From Lachnospiraceae bacterium (GTDB lineage Bacteria > Bacillota > Clostridia > Lachnospirales > Lachnospiraceae), in NCBI GenBank assembly GCA_910574885.1, contig CAJTDD010000017.1:28840-92839 (forward strand): a DNA stretch of 64,000 nt, written 5' to 3'. The position numbers and the translations under genes are program-made. Positions 18,300-26,679 of the stretch are shown in pieces; positions within the stretch are counted from its first letter, which is position 1; each line of letters opens with the position of its first letter. Below the pieces are notes generated by a model. That model did no database searches. It worked only from the letters and a program-made list of their open reading frames with translations, and was not told the DNA's origin.

Positions 18300-19142
18300 T
18301 TATTTGATTGCTCTGCCGTCTCTTCTTCTTACAATCAGCTTGTTAGAAGACTTGTTTTTCTTTCTTGTTTTAAGACCAAGCGCCGGCTTGCCCCAAGGCG
18401 TACATGGACCCGGACGTCCGATTCCTGTCTTACCTTCACCACCGCCGTGCGGATGGTCGTTCGGGTTCATAACAGAACCGCGGACAGTAGGACGGATACC
18501 CATATGACGTTTACGTCCTGCCTTACCGATGTTAATCAGGTTGTGGTCTCCATTGCCCACAACTCCGACAGACGCGCGGCAAACAATCGGAACCATTCTC
18601 ATCTCTCCTGAAGGAAGTCTGAGTGTTGCATACTTGCCTTCTTTCGCCATCAACTGAGCGCTGTTTCCTGCGGAACGTACAAGCTGTCCGCCTTTTCCAG
18701 GATAAAGCTCAATATTGTGAATCTGCGTACCTACCGGAATCTCAGAAAGGGGCAGGCAGTTTCCTACTCTTACCTCAGCCTCCGGTCCATTCATGACCTT
18801 CATGCCGTCTTTCAATCCTTCCGGTGCAAGGATATATGCTTTCTCGCCGTCCGCATAGCAAATCAGCGCAATATTCGCTGTTCTGTTCGGATCGTACTCG
18901 ATACCAATTACTGTTGCAGGGATTCCATCTTTCTTTCTCTTAAAGTCGATGATTCTATATTTTCTCTTAGCGCCGCCTCCGCGGTGTCTAACTGTAATCT
19001 TACCTTGATTGTTACGTCCTGCCTGTCTGCTCCTTGGAGCTAACAAAGACTTCTCTGGTGTCTTCTTGGTGATTTCCGAGAAATCAGAACCAGTCATCTG
19101 TCTTCTGGAAGGCGTATATGGGCGGTATGTTTTAATTCCCAT
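18300..19142 (-). CDS. rplB: Ribosomal protein L2
   Basis: A 280-residue protein essential for subunit association and peptidyl transfer. It starts [20 protein letters not shown] after GGAGA; the longer frame adds six unlikely residues. The C-terminal signature [20 protein letters not shown], including the conserved His, is intact. Confidence 0.98.
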   Translation of the reverse strand: MGIKTYRPYTPSRRQMTGSDFSEITKKTPEKSLLAPRSRQAGRNNQGKITVRHRGGGAKRKYRIIDFKRKKDGIPATVIGIEYDPNRTANIALICYADGEKAYILAPEGLKDGMKVMNGPEAEVRVGNCLPLSEIPVGTQIHNIELYPGKGGQLVRSAGNSAQLMAKEGKYATLRLPSGEMRMVPIVCRASVGVVGNGDHNLINIGKAGRKRHMGIRPTVRGSVMNPNDHPHGGGEGKTGIGRPGPCTPWGKPALGLKTRKKNKSSNKLIVRRRDGRAIK

Positions 19143-19195
19143 GGTTACTTCTCCTTTCAATCCTGTTTATTATCACGGTTTCTATCCGTATGCAT

Positions 19196-19290
19196 GCATT
19201 GAGTGGTTAGCGAGGTTCCTCACGAGCTTAGCACGAAAGCACACCCGAATACTTAGCGAGGTCCTTCACGAGCTTAGTAGTCGTGGTGTT
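19196..19290 (+). repeat. Two related palindromic repeats between rplW and rplB
   Basis: Two copies of a motif like GTTAGCGAGGTTCCTCACGAGCTTAGCACGAAAGCACAC, at 19208-19250 and about 19250-19290. They share the layout (CTTGGTGAGG...CGAACCTAGTACGAACGCACA) of the 100-bp unit at 13661 and of the inverse copy near 16240. Both lie directly after the rplW stop on the transcript. Confidence 0.75.
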
Positions 19291-19307
19291 TCCTTCTTCG
19301 CCAAGTC

Positions 19308-19613
19308 TTATAAGCCCTCAAAAATCTCAATCTCAGCGCTGTCAGCCGTCAGCTTCACAATCGCTTTCTTCGTCTTAGCCGTCTTGCCGAACTTCATCGT
19401 CCCGCGGACTCTTCTCTTCTTCCCAGGGCAGTTCATGGTATTCACACTCTCCACCTTGGCGCCGTTAAACATCTTCTCAACGGCTTCCTTCACCTGCGTC
19501 TTTGTTGCTTCCGGGTGAACCAAGAAGGTATACTTCTTATCTCCCATAAGCTCCATGCTCTTCTCCGTCACAACCGGTTTAAGGATTACATCATAATATT
19601 TAATATCAGCCAT
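19308..19613 (-). CDS. rplW: Ribosomal protein L23
   Basis: A 101-residue exit-tunnel protein that docks SRP and trigger factor. [19 protein letters not shown] and [20 protein letters not shown] are diagnostic. Its start overlaps the rplD stop by one base. Confidence 0.97.
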   Translation of the reverse strand: MADIKYYDVILKPVVTEKSMELMGDKKYTFLVHPEATKTQVKEAVEKMFNGAKVESVNTMNCPGKKRRVRGTMKFGKTAKTKKAIVKLTADSAEIEIFEGL

Positions 19614-20233
19614 TATGCGTACACCTCCTCAATATTGGCAACAACAGCTTTCGTTGCAATCACTGTGTTGTACTTCAAGATATCGTACACATTAATCGTA
19701 TTTGTCTTCGCAGTCTTCACGCCGGCAATATTCCTTGCGGAAAGCTCTGCATTCTTGTTATCATCTTCCAATACGACCAACGCCTTAGATACGTCTAAAT
19801 TCTTCAGAATATTCGCAAAATTCTTCGTCTTGATCTCGTCGAACTTAATCTCGTCAACTACAATGAACTTCTTTTCTTCCACCCTGGAGGTCAAAGCAGA
19901 CTTCAAGGCTGCCCTTTTCTCCTTCTTATTCATCTTGAATGAATAATCTCTCGGCACCGGTGCGAATACCACGCCGCCGCCTGTCCACTGCGGAGCTCTT
20001 GTTGAACCCTGTCTTGCATGACCGGTCCCTTTTTGTCTCCATGGTTTTCTTCCACCGCCGGAAACTTCAGAACGTGTCTTCGCTTTCTGTGTTCCCTGAC
20101 GTTTATTTGCAAGCTGGCTGACAACTGCCATGTGTACAAGATGTTCATTCACTTCTACACCAAATACAGCATCGTTCAAGTCGATTGTGCCAACTTCTTT
20201 GCCTTCGATGTTATAAACGGATACGTTTGCCAT
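19613..20233 (-). CDS. rplD: Ribosomal protein L4
   Basis: A 206-residue protein, with [20 protein letters not shown] and [17 protein letters not shown] marking the tunnel loop. In many bacteria L4 represses its own S10 operon; the structured leader upstream of rpsJ would be the place to look for that. Confidence 0.98.
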   Translation of the reverse strand: MANVSVYNIEGKEVGTIDLNDAVFGVEVNEHLVHMAVVSQLANKRQGTQKAKTRSEVSGGGRKPWRQKGTGHARQGSTRAPQWTGGGVVFAPVPRDYSFKMNKKEKRAALKSALTSRVEEKKFIVVDEIKFDEIKTKNFANILKNLDVSKALVVLEDDNKNAELSARNIAGVKTAKTNTINVYDILKYNTVIATKAVVANIEEVYA

Positions 20234-20262
20234 CTCTAGTGTCCTCCTTCCTTCGTCAAAGC

Positions 20263-20943
20263 CTAGTTCGCTTTTACCGCTTCCTTAATAGTTACTAAAG
20301 ATTTCTTCGGTCCAGGTACGGAACCCTTAATCAGAAGCAGGTTGTTCTCAGCGTCTACACGTACAACCTCAAGATTCTGAATCGTGATTCTCTTGTTACC
20401 CATCTGCCCGGGCATCTTCTTCCCCTTGAATACCTTACTTGGATCAGAAGCAGCTCCGTTGGAACCTGCATGACGATGGAACTTAGAGCCGTGGGTCATA
20501 GGACCTCTGTGCTGTCCATGTCTCTTAATCGCACCCTGGAATCCCTTACCTTTGGAAATTGCAGTTGCGTCAATCTTGTCGCCCGCAGCGAAGATGTCCG
20601 CCTTAATCTCCTGTCCCAGTTCATACTCGCCTGAATTCTCAAATTTAAATTCTCTGATAAATCTCTTGCTGGACACGCCTGCTTTTGCAAAATGTCCCTG
20701 CTCCGCCTTCGTGGCGCCATGACGATGAACAATTTCTTTCTTACCGCCCTTGTCCTTATTGACAATCCGGTTCTTCTTATCAACGAATCCAACCTGAACC
20801 GCCTCGTAGCCGTCATTCTCAACCGTCTTAATCTGCGTTACCACGCAAGGACCAGCCTCAAGAACCGTTACCGGCGTCAGTGTTCCGTCTTCGTTGAAGA
20901 TCTGAGTCATTCCGACTTTCGTAGCTAAGATAGCCTTCTTCAT
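20263..20943 (-). CDS. rplC: Ribosomal protein L3
   Basis: A 226-residue protein, [20 protein letters not shown] with [20 protein letters not shown] and [20 protein letters not shown]. All family signatures are present. Confidence 0.98.
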   Translation of the reverse strand: MKKAILATKVGMTQIFNEDGTLTPVTVLEAGPCVVTQIKTVENDGYEAVQVGFVDKKNRIVNKDKGGKKEIVHRHGATKAEQGHFAKAGVSSKRFIREFKFENSGEYELGQEIKADIFAAGDKIDATAISKGKGFQGAIKRHGQHRGPMTHGSKFHRHAGSNGAASDPSKVFKGKKMPGQMGNKRITIQNLEVVRVDAENNLLLIKGSVPGPKKSLVTIKEAVKAN

Positions 20944-21011
20944 TATAATTACCTCCTGTGATTTACAGCGGAACGCACATGGCGTTCATCCTAAATGATA
21001 GGAATACTGTT

Positions 21012-21329
21012 TTACTTACTCTTCATCTTGATATCAATGTACACACCTGCCGGCATCTCAAGCCTTGACAGTGCGTCAACCGTCTTCTGGGTCGGCGCGA
21101 TGATATCGATCAGTCTCTTATGAGTCCTCTGCTCGAACTGCTCTCTGGAATCCTTATATTTGTGGACAGCCCTCAGGATTGTAACTACCTCCTTCTTTGT
21201 CGGAAGCGGTACAGGTCCGCTCACCTTAGATCCGTTCTTCTTCACAGTTTCGATGATTTTCCTGGCGGATGCATCAACTAACTGATGGTCATACGCCTTC
21301 AAAGTGATTCTCATTACTTGACTTGCCAT
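21012..21329 (-). CDS. rpsJ: Ribosomal protein S10
   Basis: A 105-residue protein that also serves antitermination with NusB in the known system. [20 protein letters not shown] and [20 protein letters not shown] are diagnostic. First gene of the superoperon, with AGGAGG 11 bases before the ATG. Confidence 0.97.
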   Translation of the reverse strand: MASQVMRITLKAYDHQLVDASARKIIETVKKNGSKVSGPVPLPTKKEVVTILRAVHKYKDSREQFEQRTHKRLIDIIAPTQKTVDALSRLEMPAGVYIDIKMKSK

Positions 21330-21341
21330 AAAAAAAGTCGC

Positions 21342-21590
21342 CTCCTTTTCGTACTTTTCAACTCAGTACGACAAGCGGTGACTGTACACTCTCCCGTGTG
21401 TGTCGTGAGAACCTCACACGTTGTTACCCGCTACAGCTGCCTATCTTCTCCTGAGCCGCATATCCAACGGGCTGTTGTGATACGTACAGTGACTTGTCGC
21501 CAGTTTCCTAACTTGACATTCGCTCCACGGAAAACCTGCCACTTACGGCAGCAACCTCTCGCTTCATTGCTATCATGTCACAGCTTTTTT
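21342..21590 (-). promoter_or_regulatory. Structured leader of the S10 operon
   Basis: About 250 bases of untranslated RNA precede rpsJ. A long-range stem pairs 21369-21387 with 21484-21500 (CGACAAG and ACTGTAC against GTACAGT and CTTGTCG, separated by internal loops), closing a domain that contains more hairpins (for example TGTCGTGAGAACCTCACACG on the plus strand). The arrangement fits an r-protein binding leader; no specific family model was tested. Confidence 0.6.
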
Positions 21591-21619
21591 AGTATATCTG
21601 AGGCAAGCATATTTTTCAA
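21591..21619 (-). promoter_or_regulatory. Promoter of the S10 superoperon
   Basis: On the minus strand TTGAAA and TATACT are separated by exactly 17 bp. The predicted start lies about 250 bp upstream of rpsJ. Confidence 0.75.
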
Positions 21620-21704
21620 GCCTTTTTTGAGAAATATTGTATTTTTTTTGATACAAAACAACCTGTTTTTACCAGAATCTCCTGTTTTTTACTGTTTTTC
21701 ATAT

Positions 21705-21732
21705 CTGACAACTAAAAAATATGTGGTATAAT
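21705..21732 (+). promoter_or_regulatory. Promoter of the two-component pair
   Basis: CTGACA and TATAAT are 16 bp apart, about 48 bp before the response-regulator start. It is divergent from the S10 promoter. Confidence 0.6.
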
Positions 21733-21780
21733 ATCAAATCGGGAGTATTTTATGATATTATGACGTTCAGGAGGGAAACT

Positions 21781-22512
21781 ATGACAATAGCACTGGTAGA
21801 CGATTCCGACAGCGATATTGAACTCTTACACGATTACCTGTCTCGTTATTGCCATGACCATCATGTGTATATGACCATCGAGAAATTTACGGATGAGCAT
21901 ATATTTTTAAATTCAATGCAGCACAAGACTTATGATCTGGTATTCCTTGACATCTACATGGAGCATATGGACGGCATCCAGCTTGCCTGTGAAATCAGCA
22001 GGGAAGACCCTAAGTGCCAGATTATCTTCATCACTACAAGTGAAGAACATGCTGTTGCCGCATATCGGGTCCATGCCCTTGACTACCTTGTCAAACCTTA
22101 TAAATATGTTGATTTAGAGGATGCATTAGACCATTATGAGCAGATTGCTTCCCGGTTCGCCCGTTATATCGAACTGAAAGAAGGGCGTTACCGTACGCGT
22201 GTAATGCTTTCAGATATCCTGTATACCGATTATTCCAACCACTATATACAGGTACACACGGTCTCCTGTATTGTGCGCTCCTATATGTCCTTCGATATGT
22301 TCCTCCCGATGCTTTCACCTTATGCAAACTTCCTGTGGTGCTACCGGAATTGCACAGTCAATATGGACTATATCGAATCCTTTTCCCACAAGGAATTCAT
22401 CCTGAAAAACAAGGAACGTATTCCCATTGCATCAGCCCGCAGGCAGGAGGTCCTGCAGCTCTATGCCGACTATATATTTGACCACCGGTCCAAAGGAGAT
22501 CTTTTATCATGA
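21781..22512 (+). CDS. LytTR-family response regulator (AgrA-like)
   Basis: A 243-residue regulator. The receiver domain (residues about 1-125) has the acidic pair VDDSDSD near 5-11, phospho-acceptor Asp in DLVFLDIYMEHMDG and Lys in VKPYKY. The C-terminal LytTR DNA-binding domain starts near 140 (RTRVMLSDILYTDYSNHYIQ). The start ATG follows AGGAGGG at the right spacing; upstream in-frame starts lack a site. It overlaps the kinase gene by four bases (ATGA). No peptide-pheromone gene of AgrD type was seen next to it, so the signal is unknown. Confidence 0.88.
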   Translation: MTIALVDDSDSDIELLHDYLSRYCHDHHVYMTIEKFTDEHIFLNSMQHKTYDLVFLDIYMEHMDGIQLACEISREDPKCQIIFITTSEEHAVAAYRVHALDYLVKPYKYVDLEDALDHYEQIASRFARYIELKEGRYRTRVMLSDILYTDYSNHYIQVHTVSCIVRSYMSFDMFLPMLSPYANFLWCYRNCTVNMDYIESFSHKEFILKNKERIPIASARRQEVLQLYADYIFDHRSKGDLLS

Positions 22513-23876
22513 CATTTGCGTATATTATTAACAACCTGCTCTTCGTCATCCCCTGCATCCTGCTACTGTTTCTCGTCTTTAAAGATCAGTTAAAAACCCC
22601 TGTGCTCCCCCTGATTCTGGCTGGTATTTCCCTTTTTATTGCCGCCTCTTTCTGGGGAGCTTACATTTATCTGGTACTTGGCAGCCCGCTGCAGCGTTTC
22701 GTGCTTTCTATGATCTCTACGTTCGTCGGCGTATTTATCTTTGTCGGTTTGTGCCGGTACAGCTTTTTGCAAGGTTTCTTTATTATTGCCGTTGTAAAAT
22801 CTTACTCTGAGAACATCCGTTGTCTCTCCTCACATATTTATTACCTGTTCACAGACGAGCTCCCTGTGCATGCTATCCTTGAGATTTCATGCATTACGAC
22901 ATTGCTTACCATACTGACATTTCCATTCATCCTTCTGTTCTACAAGATGATCATGCGTCCTGCGCTGGATTACACGGTATCGCTTTCTGTCTGGAAATTC
23001 ATATGGGTCATCCCGGTTTGCAATAATGCCATCTTTACAATGATTATTACGACGGATGTTTCCCACTATACTCTTTACCCGGGAAATGAATTTTCCCTCA
23101 TACCGCCTCTGTGGATTCTGCTCACCTTCGCAACCTATGTGATCCTGTTAAAGATGGTTGTTGATGTCAGCCAAAATGCACAGCTTTTAGAAAACCTCCA
23201 CCTATCAGAGACACAGATTGCGGCACAGCAGAAACAGATGGAACTCCTTCAGCATAATATTCAGGAAACCAGCCGTTTCCGCCACGACATGCGGCATCAT
23301 TTCCTCGCCATAGAAGGCTATATCAATGACGGGGAACTGGAAGGACTCCGGTCATACATCCGTCAGTCCATGCTTCTGTTTCCCGCCCAGACCGTCCATT
23401 TCTACTGCAACAGCGTAGCCGTCAACTCCCTGCTATGCTATTACGAGGAACAGGCGGAATCAGAGGAGCTCCCTCTGTCTCTGGACATTTCCCTGGAGCA
23501 TACTCCACCGATTTCAGATACCGAGCTTTGCATCATTCTTGGAAACCTTCTGGAAAATGCCATCGAAGCATGTAACCGCATGAAATCACAGGAACGTTTC
23601 ATCAAAGTCAAGCTGTCCATGGCGAGTACATCCATTTTGGTTGTCCAGATCAGTAATAGCTATGAAGGCGTCATACGTCTGGCGCCCGACGGCACCTTTC
23701 TCTCTTCTAAATTGAAAGATCGGAAAGGAATAGGTCTTGCTTCTGTCTTGAGTACAACAGACAAATACAACGGGATTGCCCGGATTGAATATCCGGACCA
23801 TATCTTCAAAGTCTCCCTGCTGCTGAACGGAAAAGACGACCCCTTCCGGAAAACCAGCGAAGACCGGACGTCCTAA
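22509..23876 (+). CDS. AgrC-like sensor histidine kinase
   Basis: A 455-residue membrane kinase. Roughly six or seven hydrophobic segments occupy residues 1-220, followed by a coiled coil (LSETQIAAQQKQMELLQHN), the phospho-acceptor region FRHDMRHH and a GHKL ATPase domain (N box LGNLLENAIEACNRM, G box DRKGIGLASV). This is the HPK10/AgrC architecture, in which the polytopic domain usually senses a peptide. Partner of the overlapping LytTR regulator. It may control the permease downstream, but a separate promoter exists there. Confidence 0.87.
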   Translation: MTFAYIINNLLFVIPCILLLFLVFKDQLKTPVLPLILAGISLFIAASFWGAYIYLVLGSPLQRFVLSMISTFVGVFIFVGLCRYSFLQGFFIIAVVKSYSENIRCLSSHIYYLFTDELPVHAILEISCITTLLTILTFPFILLFYKMIMRPALDYTVSLSVWKFIWVIPVCNNAIFTMIITTDVSHYTLYPGNEFSLIPPLWILLTFATYVILLKMVVDVSQNAQLLENLHLSETQIAAQQKQMELLQHNIQETSRFRHDMRHHFLAIEGYINDGELEGLRSYIRQSMLLFPAQTVHFYCNSVAVNSLLCYYEEQAESEELPLSLDISLEHTPPISDTELCIILGNLLENAIEACNRMKSQERFIKVKLSMASTSILVVQISNSYEGVIRLAPDGTFLSSKLKDRKGIGLASVLSTTDKYNGIARIEYPDHIFKVSLLLNGKDDPFRKTSEDRTS

Positions 23877-23986
23877 ATCCTCCGTGAACGGATGCCTGCC
23901 CTATTTTATTATCAAAACTGCACTATACATGATACAAGCTAACGAAATTTTTTCATCAATTCGTATATATTTCATGCAAGAATTCA

Positions 23987-24015
23987 TTGACTTTTTTACA
24001 GTAAAATGATAAATT
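23987..24015 (+). promoter_or_regulatory. Promoter of the permease gene
   Basis: TTGACT and TAAATT are 17 bp apart, 82 bp before the permease start. The transcript would begin just before the CAGAGGC/GCCTCTG hairpin at 24021-24050, which may regulate or stabilise the leader. Confidence 0.55.
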
Positions 24016-24096
24016 TATATCAGAGGCGATAAATCGGGGGATTGCCTCTGAAAAAATTATACTAATCTTATAATCTGAGGATTGGAGGGAATTTTT

Positions 24097-24987
24097 ATGT
24101 TACTAGCACTACAAATCTTATTCGGCGTATTGGCAGCCGGAACCGGACTCGGACTCATCTTCGATATTTTCAAGAATCGTATGGATGACCTCCACAGTGC
24201 AACCGGCAAGCAATGGGCGGCTGGTTTTACGGTAGGTATTATCGCCAACTTCCTTGACACACTTGGCTGCGGCTCTTATGCCCCATCCACCTTCATGTAC
24301 AAATTATTCAACCAGATGGACGATATCGACATCCCGGGTACTCTGAATATCGGAGATACCTTCCCGGTTATTTTCGAGGCGTTCATCTTCACAGCTTCCG
24401 TAGACTGTGATCCTATGTTCTTGTGGATTATGTACATATGTGCAGCCGTAGGTTCATTTGGATTTGCTACCATCGTTACGAAGTGGCCGCGTAACAAGAT
24501 CAGATACGCTCTTGGCTTCATCATGATACCTCTTGCAATTATCATGCTCTGCAAAAACACGGGTGTCGGACCTTTCGGCGCCGTAGGAACTGCTACCGGT
24601 TTAACTGGATGGAAATTGATTGTAGCTGCAGGACTTAATATTTTATGGGGCGCTCTGATGGATATCGGTTTTGGTCTGTATGCTCCATGTATGGCGACCT
24701 GTCTTCTGCTTGGTGTTGACGGAACGGCTTGTTTCCCAGTATTCATGGGTTCCTGTGCATGTCTGATGCCTGCATGTTCCATCGAGTTCATCAAGACACA
24801 CAGATACGATGTATCCCATACAATCGGCAATGCGATCGGCGGATGTATCGGTGTATTCATCGCTTGGAAGCTCGTTACAAACCTTCCGATGTTCTGGCTG
24901 ATTAACCTGATCTGTGTCGTTCTGTTCTGGACTTCCTATACATTGATCAGCGCTGCAAACAAAGACAGAAAAGCTGGCGTCGCTTAA
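24097..24987 (+). CDS. Polytopic membrane permease, TauE/SafE-like
   Basis: A 296-residue integral membrane protein with about eight hydrophobic segments. It has two related glycine/cysteine motifs, DTLGCGSYAPSTF near 47-59 and DIGFGLYAPCMATCLLLG near 188-205, which suggests internal duplication as in TauE/SafE anion exporters. GGAGGG precedes the chosen ATG; a TTG 15 bases earlier is less likely. The substrate is unknown. Its position beside the proline-reductase locus makes an amino-acid or sulfur/selenium-compound substrate possible, but that is guesswork. Confidence 0.6.
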   Translation: MLLALQILFGVLAAGTGLGLIFDIFKNRMDDLHSATGKQWAAGFTVGIIANFLDTLGCGSYAPSTFMYKLFNQMDDIDIPGTLNIGDTFPVIFEAFIFTASVDCDPMFLWIMYICAAVGSFGFATIVTKWPRNKIRYALGFIMIPLAIIMLCKNTGVGPFGAVGTATGLTGWKLIVAAGLNILWGALMDIGFGLYAPCMATCLLLGVDGTACFPVFMGSCACLMPACSIEFIKTHRYDVSHTIGNAIGGCIGVFIAWKLVTNLPMFWLINLICVVLFWTSYTLISAANKDRKAGVA

Positions 24988-25020
24988 CTTAGAAATTAAT
25001 ACTTAGTTTTTTATATTTAA

Positions 25021-25083
25021 GATATAAATGGCTGTCCGGAGGGATGGCCATTTATATATATGACAGATGCAATTCATCTGTCA
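25021..25083 (+). terminator. Tandem hairpins after the permease gene
   Basis: ATATAAATGGC...GCCATTTATAT is followed at once by TGACAGATG-CAATTC-ATCTGTCA. Neither has a clean T tail. They separate the permease from the YcxB-like gene and may act as a weak terminator or processing site. Confidence 0.4.
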
Positions 25084-25110
25084 TAAGGACATATATTTTA
25101 GGAGTTTATT

Positions 25111-25671
25111 ATGAAAAACGGAGAAACTATTATGTTTGTAAACGAATATGTAATGACTCGAAGACGTTATGATAAATGGGCAACTCCTAAGTTCTGGAAG
25201 TTACCTATTTTTTATATTTACTGTGTCATTTTTGTCGCAGGTGTATTCGGCTGGATTTATTTTGGGAAAGCAGATGTACCCGCAAGATGGCAGACCATCG
25301 GAGCCTTCCTGACATTTGTAGCTGTATATAGAGGCGTGTTCTTTCAATGGATGCATGCCGATAAGACTTTCCGCGTTACCAGAGCTAATTATTTTGACGG
25401 CAAAGACTGGACATGCAAGGTCATAGTCGGAGAAAAGAACATCTCTTTGTATATTAATGGAAAAGTAAATAATAAAGTAGAATGGAACGAAATCTTAAAA
25501 TTTGAGGAGGCAAAATCCTATTTTAGATTATCCACAAACGAGCGGAATGAAGGCGTTATGCTTGATAAAGCGTGTTTTACCGAAGGAGATGCCGACAGTT
25601 TTAAGCAGTGGATGCACGATAAACATCCGGAGATTGCTTTTGGTCCTGTCACGCCATCGCTCAACAAATAG
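25111..25671 (+). CDS. YcxB-like membrane protein
   Basis: A 186-residue protein with two hydrophobic segments at about 31-50 (LPIFYIYCVIFVAGVFGWIY) and 62-75. A soluble C-terminal domain of the YcxB-like type follows (VTRANYFDGKDWTCKVIVGE, then VEWNEILKFEEAKSYFRLST). An AGGAG site precedes the ATG; an internal Met at residue 8 is an alternative start. No function is known for the family. It is probably transcribed alone. Confidence 0.6.
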   Translation: MKNGETIMFVNEYVMTRRRYDKWATPKFWKLPIFYIYCVIFVAGVFGWIYFGKADVPARWQTIGAFLTFVAVYRGVFFQWMHADKTFRVTRANYFDGKDWTCKVIVGEKNISLYINGKVNNKVEWNEILKFEEAKSYFRLSTNERNEGVMLDKACFTEGDADSFKQWMHDKHPEIAFGPVTPSLNK

Positions 25672-25770
25672 CACACAATAGACTAAAGTACAAAGTGAAC
25701 AATTTTTTTATTTTCTTATAATAAATAATTGTTATTTTGCATAAATTTTTATTTTCATACGACTAGAGTA

Positions 25771-25799
25771 TTGACACCCTAAGACAAAGGTGATATATT
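25771..25799 (+). promoter_or_regulatory. Strong promoter driving a non-coding transcript
   Basis: A perfect TTGACA and TATATT with 17-bp spacing, in a 515-bp gap with no downstream plus-strand gene for over 6 kb. Confidence 0.7.
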
Positions 25800-25805
25800 A
25801 AACCT

Positions 25806-26070
25806 ATCTTAAATGTGTATAAACAATTAAGAAAGAAAAGGTTATATACATTAAGTAAACCGTTGCGGTTGTATTTGCAGTTACACAGTTGCCGATCGTT
25901 TCCCCCAAGAACGTTCTTGCAACAGTGAACTCCAATTAATATATACGTCCTCTTTACAGAGGAGCATTCCCCAGCTTTGTATATAAGACAAAACTGCAAT
26001 GCAACGAGGAAAACCTCTCAATGACATACCAAAAAGAAAGGGCACGACATACAGGTCGTGCCTTTTCTTT
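25806..26070 (+). ncRNA. Candidate structured non-coding RNA, about 265 nt
   Basis: The segment lies between a promoter at 25771-25799 and a hairpin terminator ending near 26070. A long-range helix pairs CGTTGC (25861-25866) and TTGCAGTT (25875-25882) with AACTGCAA (25992-25999) and GCAACG (26001-26006). Inside it are a GTTGC/GCAAC arm around 25888-25923 containing AAGAACGTTCTT, and a TATATAC/GTATATA arm around 25940-25985 capped by CCTCT-TTAC-AGAGG. A GAGG-AAAA-CCTC hairpin follows. No reading frame spans it. It could be a 6S-like, raiA-motif or wholly unknown RNA; I cannot assign it. Confidence 0.6.
26031..26070 (+). terminator. Terminator of the candidate RNA
   Basis: AAAGGGCACGAC-ATACAG-GTCGTGCCTTTT followed by CTTTTG. 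The stem is strong and close to symmetric, so it may also act on the other strand. Confidence 0.8.
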
Positions 26071-26110
26071 TGTCCGAACCTTTCTCATGATTTCTATCTT
26101 CCTGCTATGA

Positions 26111-26158
26111 AAAATTTAAAAAGAGATTCTGCGTCCATACACCAACGCAAAATCTCTT
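26111..26158 (-). terminator. Terminator of the proline-reductase operon
   Basis: On the minus strand AAGAGATTTTGCGT...ACGCAGAATCTCTT (one wobble) is followed by TTTAAATTTTT, about 30 bp after the prdE stop. Confidence 0.8.
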
Positions 26159-26186
26159 CTTCAACCTCTCATATTCATCAACATTC

Positions 26187-26666
26187 TTACTTCTTCTGTT
26201 GATCTTTCTGGCGCATCTTTAGCTTCAATAACGCCATCGCTTTTCTACAGTCGAGCGCGACCATGTTATTTTCCCCTACTACATTGGTCTCCGTCCCATC
26301 TGCGCTCTTATTAATATCTACGATACCATCCAGGTATTCATTCACCACCACGAACTGTGCTACCGTACCGCTGAAATTGAGCCCTGTCACCGGGATTCCC
26401 CTTATCCCTAATTGCTCGCATGTATTCGTGAAGTCCACGTCACTGTTTCCCCAGCCGTCAGATGAGATAATCACCCCGTCAGCCCTCATTGCCTCAGCCC
26501 ACACTGCCGAGCGGGTTCCTACCAACATCTTATCTTTGTTATCATCCGGCGTCCCTACCAGAAGGATGCCCATCAGGTCAAGATCCGTATCATTCGACAC
26601 TACATCCAGAAGCGGATCTCTGAAATGATGAAGCGAAGTCTCCTTGGTTGATGGTCCTATTCCCAT
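26187..26666 (-). CDS. prdE: Proline-reductase accessory protein, PrdA C-terminal-like
   Basis: A 159-residue protein starting MGIGPSTKETSLHHFRDPLL after AAGGAGG. It is homologous to the part of PrdA after its cleavage cysteine (compare RDPLLDVVSNDTDLDLMGIL with REPLVLEALHDEEVDLCGVV, and GWGNSDVDFTNTCEQLGIRG with GFGNNHIDFASHIEQIGMRG). It carries no equivalent of the TCIGP processing site, so it is not expected to form a pyruvoyl group. Together with prdD it resembles a split PrdA copy, as in the C. difficile/C. sticklandii prd clusters. Its role is not established. Confidence 0.78.
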   Translation of the reverse strand: MGIGPSTKETSLHHFRDPLLDVVSNDTDLDLMGILLVGTPDDNKDKMLVGTRSAVWAEAMRADGVIISSDGWGNSDVDFTNTCEQLGIRGIPVTGLNFSGTVAQFVVVNEYLDGIVDINKSADGTETNVVGENNMVALDCRKAMALLKLKMRQKDQQKK

Positions 26667-26679
26667 ATCTTCTACCTCC

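Noticed and set aside
24097..24987. Naming the permease as a proline transporter
   Set aside because: Proximity to the prd genes is the only argument; the sequence does not resemble known proline carriers.
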